DNA of 10,912 bases, from positions 1-10,912 of the forward strand of contig JAPLML010000099.1 of NCBI GenBank assembly GCA_026387055.1. Reading direction: 5' to 3'. A program made the position numbers and the translations under genes. This DNA is from Planctomycetota bacterium (GTDB taxonomy: Bacteria > Planctomycetota > Phycisphaerae > FEN-1346). A model generated the notes under the pieces. It did no database searches. It was not told the origin of the DNA and saw only the letters and a program-made list of their open reading frames with translations. This document shows, piece by piece, positions 6,405 through 10,912 of the stretch. Within the stretch, counting starts at the first letter, position 1. Each line of letters starts with the position of its first letter.

Positions 6405-6525
6405 GTCGCCGTACCGGCGACGGCTGAACGACGACGATGCTATCACGCTCGTTTAGCCGCGGCCGGCACGGCCGCGATATCGTGCCGCTCCCCCCTCCCC
6501 GTCGCCGTACCGGCGACGGCTAAAC
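6405..6525. repeat. Hairpin repeat cluster between convergent genes
   Basis: A 25-bp sequence occurs twice (6405-6429 and 6501-6525) with one mismatch. Each copy starts with the hairpin GTCGCCG/CGGCGAC around TAC and ends in GGCTGAAC or GGCTAAAC. GTTTAGCCG (6451-6459) is the inverse of the second copy's CGGCTAAAC (6517-6525), so 6451-6525 is an outer stem enclosing two hairpins; the left one has 8-bp arms (CGCGGCCG 6458-6465, right arm 6469-6476). The cluster starts 22 bp after the aminotransferase stop and ends just before the regulator pseudogene's stop. It might act as a bidirectional transcription barrier, but no U-tract is present. Confidence 0.75.
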
Positions 6526-6546
6526 AGGCGCGACACCGGCGCCGGC

Positions 6547-6902
6547 TCAGTCGGGAAGCAGGCGCTCGATCTCGCGCCGGACGGTCTCGAAGCGCAGGGG
6601 CTTGTCGAGGATCACGTCGGCCTTGACCCACGAGCGCTCGCCGCCGGAAGCGCCGTCGAACTCGAGGCCCGTTTCATGCGTCACGCCGGTCACCAGAATG
6701 ACCGGGATGTCGGGGTCCGCCTTCTTGAGGTGGTAGCAGAGCGTGAAGCCGCCGTCGAGGTTCTCGAGCATCAGGTCCACGATCGCGAGATCGGGCCGGG
6801 TGCGGGCGAGGATCTCGCGGGCCTTCGCCAGGCCTGCACGTGCGTTGAGAGCTGCGCGAGGAAATCGGGGTCGTCGTCGACGATGAGGATGCGGCGGGAC
6901 AT
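6547..6902 (-). pseudogene. Frameshifted receiver-only response regulator
   Basis: A well-placed start (ATG 6902, GGAGGT at 6908-6913 on the minus strand) reads MSRRILIVDDDPDFLAQLS, the first strand and acidic pocket of a receiver domain. After about 24 residues the frame breaks and stops at 6771-6773. The remainder continues in another frame: KAREILARTRPDLAIVDLML (phosphoacceptor Asp), VILVTGVTHE (Thr) and VILDKPLRF (Lys), to a stop at 6547. Compared with the intact regulator at 7085-7489, about ten residues (second helix/strand region) are also missing at the junction, so a deletion whose length is not a multiple of three is more likely than a programmed frameshift. A sequencing or assembly error could give the same picture. 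Both regulators share a long segment between the Thr and Lys residues. Confidence 0.75.
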
Positions 6903-6941
6903 CGATGACCTCCGGCCCAGACCAGACGGCGATCGTGCCTC

Positions 6942-7089
6942 CAATGACTAATTCCTAATGACTAATGTCTAATCAAGAGAAAATGCCTAATGCCAAAGGA
7001 CTGTGCGGCACCCTCCAAGGCTCGCGATGCGCCATTCGTCATTCGTCATTGCCGTTTGATTAGTCATTAGAAATTAGGCATTAGTCATT
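6942..7089. repeat. AT-rich long inverted repeat of attagtcat units
   Basis: The left arm (about 6942-6977) and right arm (about 7054-7089) are complementary over about 35 bases with roughly four mismatches. Both are made of degenerate TAATGACTAATG-type units. The spacer contains 'ttcgtcattcgtcatt' units. The right arm runs into the stop codon of the regulator at 7085. Base composition is sharply AT-rich against its GC-rich neighbours. Confidence 0.75.
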
Positions 7090-7489
7090 TTCTGTCCAGC
7101 AGTTCCCTCACCTTCTCCACCAGCGCCTGCGAGGGCGCGGGCTTGTCGAAGTAGGCGTCGGCGTGCATGGCCGCGAGGTCCTCGGGCGTGCGGGGGCGGA
7201 AGTCCAGGCCCATCTGGCTCGTGACCGAGGTGAGGATGATGACGGGCGTACGGGCGAGGCGCGGGTCTTCCTTGACCTGGCGGGCGAAGGAGCATCCCGA
7301 ATCGAGGGCCCTCATCATGAGGTCGGTGATCACGAGGTCGGGCCTCTCGCCGGCCATGGCCGCCAGAGCCTCCTCGCCGCTGCTCGCCGTCACGGTGCGA
7401 TAGCCGGCGCCCTCCAGGATGTGCTGGTGGATCGCCAGGAAATCGGCGTCGTCGTCGACGATCAGGATCAGGGGAGGCGCCTGGGCCAT
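7085..7489 (-). CDS. Receiver-only (CheY-like) response regulator
   Basis: This protein of 134 residues is a single receiver domain with no output domain. It shows the acidic pocket VDDD (11-14), phosphoacceptor Asp56 in ITDLMM, Thr87 in ILTS and Lys116 in FDKPA. The start ATG 7489 has GGGAG 8 nt upstream. Between the Thr and Lys residues lies a longer than usual segment (SVTSQMGLDFRPRTPEDLAAMHADAY), also seen in the broken regulator downstream, so the two likely arose by duplication or belong to one subfamily. The gene lies about 200 bp downstream of the hydrogenase gene on the same strand, with the inverted repeats at 6942-7089 and 7544-7684 on either side. It may relay a redox or hydrogen signal from a histidine kinase encoded elsewhere; that is inference from position only. 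Confidence 0.9.
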   Translation of the reverse strand: MAQAPPLILIVDDDADFLAIHQHILEGAGYRTVTASSGEEALAAMAGERPDLVITDLMMRALDSGCSFARQVKEDPRLARTPVIILTSVTSQMGLDFRPRTPEDLAAMHADAYFDKPAPSQALVEKVRELLDRK

Positions 7490-7543
7490 GACTCACGCTC
7501 CCTTTCCTCAGATGCGAGGCGCGGGCAAGGCCGCACTGCCGCC

Positions 7544-7684
7544 AATGCCCAATGACCAAGCCCCAATGACCAATGAAACGGCGACGAAACAACAATAACC
7601 AAACAACGGCAGGCGTGCAAGCTCCTCTTTAGACATTAGTCATTTGTCGTTTGATTGGTCATTGGCGCTTGGTCATTGGTCATT
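7544..7684. repeat. Long inverted repeat of ccaatgac units downstream of the hydrogenase gene
   Basis: The left arm (7544-7585) and right arm (7646-7684) are complementary with about three mismatches and a 2-nt bulge. Both consist of CCAATGACCAA-type units and end in a short AAACG...GAC motif. The element fills most of the gap between the hydrogenase stop (7690) and the regulator start (7489). It is related in unit sequence to the element at 6942-7089 (CAATGAC versus TAATGAC). A transcript through it would form a long hairpin just after the hydrogenase stop codon. Confidence 0.75.
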
Positions 7685-7689
7685 CTCTG

Positions 7690-9462
7690 TCAGACTTTCT
7701 CCCTTGCCACGTAGTGCGTATGGAGCAGGTGATGCGATTTCTCGCCGAGGGGCTTACCCAGGAACTCCTGGTAGATCTGCTCGATCTGCGGGTTCGCGTG
7801 CGACTTGCGAAGCTCCTTGCCCTCGTCCTCCTGGTAGATCGCCGCGATGCGGGCCTTGCGGACCTCGTTGGTCGTGAGGCGCGGCTGTCCGCCGCCGCCG
7901 ATGCACCCGCCGGGGCAGGTCATGACCTCGATGAAGTGATAGTTCGCCCGGCCCGACTTGACGCGCTCGATCACCGCCCGGGCGTTCGCCAGGCCGTGGG
8001 CCACCGCCACGTTCAAGGTCGCGCCCTCGAGGAACTTCCACTCGGGCACCGCCTTCTCAATCTTGATCGACGCCTCCTTGATCCCCTCCAGGCCGGCGAT
8101 CGGCGTCACGTGGAGGTTCGCGAACGGCAGCGGCCGGCCGGTCACGATCTCATAGGCGGTCCGCAGGGCGGCTTCCATGACGCCGCCGGTGTTGGCGAAG
8201 ATGTCGGCGGCGCCGGACGAGAGGCCCAGCGGCGCATCCATGGTGTCGTCGGCGAGCGCGCGGAAGTCGATGCCGGCCTGCTTGATCATGCGCCCCAGCT
8301 CGCGCGTGGTCAGCACCACGTCGACGTCGCGCGCGCCGCTGGAGTTCATCTCGGCCCGCTGGGCCTCGAACTTCTTGGCCGTGCACGGCATCACGGAGAC
8401 CACGAAGACGTCCTCGGGCCGCTTGCCGATCTTCTGGGCGTAGTAGGTCTTGGCCACCGCGCCGAACATCTGCTGGGGCGACTTGCACGTCGAAAGGTTC
8501 GGCATCATCTCCGGGTAGAAGTGCTCCAGGAACTTGATCCAGCCCGGCGAGCAGCTCGTGAACATCGGCAGGGCCACGGGTTGCTTCTCGACCAGGGCCT
8601 TCTTCAGCCGCATGAGGAGCTCCGTCCCCTCCTCGATGATCGTGAGGTCGGCCGTGAAGTTCGTGTCGAAGACGGCGTCGAAGCCGAGCCGCCGCAGGGC
8701 CGAGACCATCTTGCCCGTCACGAGCGTGCCGGGCGGGTAGCCGAAGCACTCGCCCAGGGCGGCGCGGATCGCCGGCGCCGTCTGCACCACGACGGTCTTG
8801 GCGGGGTCGTCGAGGGCCGCCCAGACCTCGTCGATCTGGTCGTGCTCGCTGATCGCACCCACGGGGCACACCGCGCTGCACTGCCCGCACTGGACGCAGA
8901 CGACCTCCGACAGGTTGCACCCGAACGCCGGGCCGATGACCGTCTTGAAACCGCGGCGCTGCGGGAACAGGCCGCCCACGCCCTGCGTCTGACCGCACAC
9001 CGTCACGCAGCGCCGGCACAGGATGCACTTGGCCGTGTCGCGCACGAGGGCCGGCGTGCTCGTGTCGAGCGTCCGCTTGCTCTTCTCGCCCGGGTAGGCG
9101 ACCTCCTGGATGCCGAGCTCGCGGGCGAGGGCCTGGAGCTCGCAGTCCTCGCTGCGGTGGCACGTCTGGCAGTCGCCGTCGTGCTCCGACAAGAGGAGCT
9201 CCACCACCGTCCGGCGCGACTCGCGGACGCGCCGCGAGTTGGTCTTCACCTTCATCCCTTCGGCGACCGGCATCACGCACGAGGCGACGAGGGTCTTCGC
9301 CCCCTCGACCTGCACGAGGCACACGCGGCAGGCGCCGATGGCCTGCACGTCCTCCAGATAGCACAGCGTCGGGACCGCGATGCCGACCTTGCGAGCGGCC
9401 TCCAGGATGGTGGTTCCCTCGGGCACCGCGACCGCCGTGTTGTCGATGGTCAGACTCACCAT
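7690..9462 (-). CDS. hndD: [FeFe] hydrogenase catalytic subunit, NAD(P)-linked HndD/HydA type
   Basis: The 590-residue protein starts at ATG 9462 (AGGAG at 9473-9477, 10 nt away). Domains in order are a [2Fe-2S] ferredoxin-like domain (Cys34, 45, 48, 62), a His/Cys-ligated [4Fe-4S] site (His94, Cys98, Cys101, Cys107), a two-[4Fe-4S] module (Cys146/149/152/156 and Cys189/192/195/199) and the H-cluster domain. H-cluster motifs are TSCSPGW (302-308), MPCTAKKFEA (358-367) and MTCPGGCIGGGGQP (514-527). A short small-subunit-like tail follows. This layout is that of the soluble NAD(P)-coupled or electron-bifurcating group A enzymes, which reversibly reduce protons in the cytoplasm with NuoE/NuoF-like partners. 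Here the visible partner is the GltD-like flavoprotein upstream. The first H-cluster motif has Ser305 where many enzymes have a second Cys. Maturases HydE, HydF and HydG are not in the window. Confidence 0.95.
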   Translation of the reverse strand: MVSLTIDNTAVAVPEGTTILEAARKVGIAVPTLCYLEDVQAIGACRVCLVQVEGAKTLVASCVMPVAEGMKVKTNSRRVRESRRTVVELLLSEHDGDCQTCHRSEDCELQALARELGIQEVAYPGEKSKRTLDTSTPALVRDTAKCILCRRCVTVCGQTQGVGGLFPQRRGFKTVIGPAFGCNLSEVVCVQCGQCSAVCPVGAISEHDQIDEVWAALDDPAKTVVVQTAPAIRAALGECFGYPPGTLVTGKMVSALRRLGFDAVFDTNFTADLTIIEEGTELLMRLKKALVEKQPVALPMFTSCSPGWIKFLEHFYPEMMPNLSTCKSPQQMFGAVAKTYYAQKIGKRPEDVFVVSVMPCTAKKFEAQRAEMNSSGARDVDVVLTTRELGRMIKQAGIDFRALADDTMDAPLGLSSGAADIFANTGGVMEAALRTAYEIVTGRPLPFANLHVTPIAGLEGIKEASIKIEKAVPEWKFLEGATLNVAVAHGLANARAVIERVKSGRANYHFIEVMTCPGGCIGGGGQPRLTTNEVRKARIAAIYQEDEGKELRKSHANPQIEQIYQEFLGKPLGEKSHHLLHTHYVAREKV

Positions 9463-9501
9463 GACTGTCCGTCTCCTCTCGTCAATCCTCGTTCCCGCAT
9501 C

Positions 9502-9629
9502 TGCAGGCCGCGGCGTACCGCGGCTTTTCCCAAGCCCGCTGCGGAAGCAGCGGAAGATACAGAACGGGAGAATCTCCCGCCGCTCCCGCGGCGGGCTCGC
9601 GTGATGCCGGGGCTTCGCCCCGGCCTGCA
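9502..9629. repeat. 128-bp hairpin array between the flavoprotein and hydrogenase genes
   Basis: An outer 8-bp inverted repeat (TGCAGGCC at 9502-9509, complement at 9622-9629) encloses four hairpins: GCCGCGG with loop CGTA (9507-9524), CCGCTGC with loop GGAA (9536-9553), CCCGCCGC with loop TCCC (9576-9595) and GCCGGGGC with loop TTC (9606-9624). A further CGGGAG/CTCCCG pairing (9565-9579) competes with the third. It fills most of the 174-bp gap, and no U-tract is present. It might adjust expression of the hydrogenase relative to the upstream gene. Confidence 0.75.
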
Positions 9630-9636
9630 ACTGGCC

Positions 9637-10912
9637 TCACTCTTCCTTGCACGCCGGGCGGAAATCGCACCGCAGGCACCGCTTGGCCTCCCGCCGCGCG
9701 ACCGCCTCGGACCACGACAACTCGACTTCCTGGAAGTTGTTCCTGCGTTTCGTGACGGGCAGCAGGTGCATCGCCGCCCGCGGATATCCCACCGGATCGG
9801 CGTCCGGATCGAAAAACGTGTCGGCCGGCGGGGTCTCGCGCCAGAAGGCGTGCGGCTCGCCGGTCAGGTACTCGTCGATGGCCACGGCGGCGCGTTCGCC
9901 CATCCCGATCGCGTCGACCACCGAGGCCGGGCCGAGGGCGGCATCGCCGCCCGCAAAGACCCACTCCACGCTCGTCCGTCCCGTGTACGGGTCAGTCTTG
10001 ATGAAGCCCGCCTCCGTCAACTCCAGCGGCGTGCCGTTGTGGATCTGGGCCGGGTCGAGCTTCTGCCCGATGCCCGCGATGACCTGGTCGGCGGGGATGA
10101 CGTACTCGCCCTCGCCGCCGGCGACCGGCCGGCGACGCCCGCTCTGGTCGTACTGGCCGAGCACCATGGCGCGGCACTTGACGCCGGCGACCTGCCCGCC
10201 CTCCACCACGATCTCGACCGGGGCCGTCAGGGTCTTGAGGCGCACGCCCTCGTGCTCAGCCTCCTCGACCTCCTCTGCGTACGCGGGCATCTCGGCCCGC
10301 GTGCGGCGATAGAGAATCGTGACCGACTCGGCGCCGAGCCGCAGGGCCGTCCGGGCCGCGTCGATGGCCGCGTTGCCGCCGCCGATGACCACGACCTTCT
10401 TGCCCGTCGGCACGGTGCCGCGGATGTTGTACTCGCGCAGGAACCGCAGGGCCTCGGTCACGCCGCGCGCGGCCTCGCCGGGGATGCCGAGCTTCGCGCC
10501 CTCCGGTGCGCCGACGCCGAGGAACACCGCCTCGTAGCCCAGGACCCGCAGGCTCTGGAGCGTGAAGTCGCGGCCCAGGCGCAGGCCCGTCTCGATCTCG
10601 ACGCCCAGGCGCTCGATCATGCGGATCTCGCGGGCGAGCTCCTCGCGCGGCAGCCGGTAGGCCGGGATCGCCTGCATCAGCATGCCGCCCGGCCGCGGCT
10701 CGGCCTCGAAGACCTTCGGCCGGTAGCCGAGGCGCGCCAGGAAGTACGCGCACGACAGGCCCGCGGGCCCCGCCCCGACGACGGCGATCTTGCGCTTCGC
10801 GTTCTCCGGGTTATCGCGGACCTCGGGAAGCTGGACGGTGACTTCCTGCTCGGCCATGAACCGCTTGAGGCCGCGGATCGAGACCGACTCATCCAGCGTC
10901 TGGCGCCGGCAC
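9637..10912 (-). CDS. GltD-like NAD(P)-binding flavoprotein oxidoreductase, 5' end beyond window
   Basis: The visible part is 424 residues and the frame is still open at base 10912. An ATG at 10857 exists, but the preceding residues (CRRQTLDESVSIRGLKRF) match the conserved cysteine-ending linker that normally precedes this domain in glutamate-synthase small-chain-like proteins, so the true start is outside the window. The FAD dinucleotide motif GAGPAG is at visible residues 46-51, the NAD(P)H motif GGGNAA at 177-182, and the C-terminal FAD motif FAGGD at 319-323. The end carries CLRCD...C (412, 415, 421), a possible extra cluster or metal site. Proteins of this type move electrons between NAD(P)H and iron-sulfur partners. 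Placed directly upstream of an HndD-type hydrogenase, this one probably serves as its diaphorase or a bifurcation partner rather than in glutamate synthesis, as no GltB large subunit is visible. Confidence 0.85.
   Translation of the reverse strand, partial: CRRQTLDESVSIRGLKRFMAEQEVTVQLPEVRDNPENAKRKIAVVGAGPAGLSCAYFLARLGYRPKVFEAEPRPGGMLMQAIPAYRLPREELAREIRMIERLGVEIETGLRLGRDFTLQSLRVLGYEAVFLGVGAPEGAKLGIPGEAARGVTEALRFLREYNIRGTVPTGKKVVVIGGGNAAIDAARTALRLGAESVTILYRRTRAEMPAYAEEVEEAEHEGVRLKTLTAPVEIVVEGGQVAGVKCRAMVLGQYDQSGRRRPVAGGEGEYVIPADQVIAGIGQKLDPAQIHNGTPLELTEAGFIKTDPYTGRTSVEWVFAGGDAALGPASVVDAIGMGERAAVAIDEYLTGEPHAFWRETPPADTFFDPDADPVGYPRAAMHLLPVTKRRNNFQEVELSWSEAVARREAKRCLRCDFRPACKEE

Noticed and set aside
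6401..6526. CRISPR-like direct repeats
   Set aside because: Only two copies, each itself a hairpin, with an inverted partial copy between them and no cas genes.
6547..6902. Programmed frameshifting to make a full regulator
   Set aside because: No clear slippery heptamer was seen and about ten residues are missing at the junction, so joining the two frames would still give an incomplete receiver.
9602..9625. Rho-independent terminator after the flavoprotein gene
   Set aside because: The hairpin GCCGGGGC/GCCCCGGC is strong, but no run of U follows on the minus strand; it is better described as part of the hairpin array.
9463..9630. 56-residue N-terminal extension of the hydrogenase
   Set aside because: It would translate the hairpin array; the [2Fe-2S] domain begins naturally at ATG 9462.

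Overview
The window is GC-rich, densely coded DNA from an anaerobic or facultatively anaerobic bacterium. The many structured intergenic repeats, the short AT-rich 'attagtcattggtcattgg' repeats and the hydrogenase gene content suggest a Planctomycetota-like or related environmental lineage. That placement is inference and weak, because no ribosomal or other phylogenetic marker is present.

Region 1 (1-4496, minus strand, read from right to left) is a redox-enzyme gene group. It begins with a double-cubane cluster protein of the YjiM/DCCP branch of the 2-hydroxyacyl-CoA dehydratase family (GTG start at 4496). A class I SAM methyltransferase with an odd cysteine-rich motif I follows (3163-2360). 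Two more 2-hydroxyacyl-CoA dehydratase-like subunits overlap by ATGA (2204-1128 and 1131 to beyond base 1). The likely partner, an ATP-dependent activator (archerase), is not visible and would be expected beyond base 1.

Region 2 (4497-6546) holds a long leader/intergenic region with a 129-bp MITE-like element flanked by TAA. Next comes a good promoter whose -10 lies inside a perfect 18-bp palindrome, and then a plus-strand DegT/DnrJ/EryC1/StrS aminotransferase (5153-6382). A hairpin-rich repeat cluster closes the region.

Region 3 (6547-10912, minus strand) is a hydrogenase locus. A GltD-like flavoprotein (5' end outside the window) is followed by an HndD-type [FeFe] hydrogenase catalytic subunit. 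Downstream are a receiver-only response regulator and a second, frameshifted receiver-only regulator. Hydrogenase and flavoprotein probably exchange electrons with NAD(P)H, perhaps with NuoE/NuoF-like subunits outside the window.

Almost every gene boundary carries a structured repeat, and one hairpin pair sits in frame inside a coding sequence. Three of these elements are 127-129 bp long with an outer inverted repeat enclosing hairpins, yet their sequences differ. This recurring architecture and the DCCP-methyltransferase-dehydratase gene group are the two most unusual things here.
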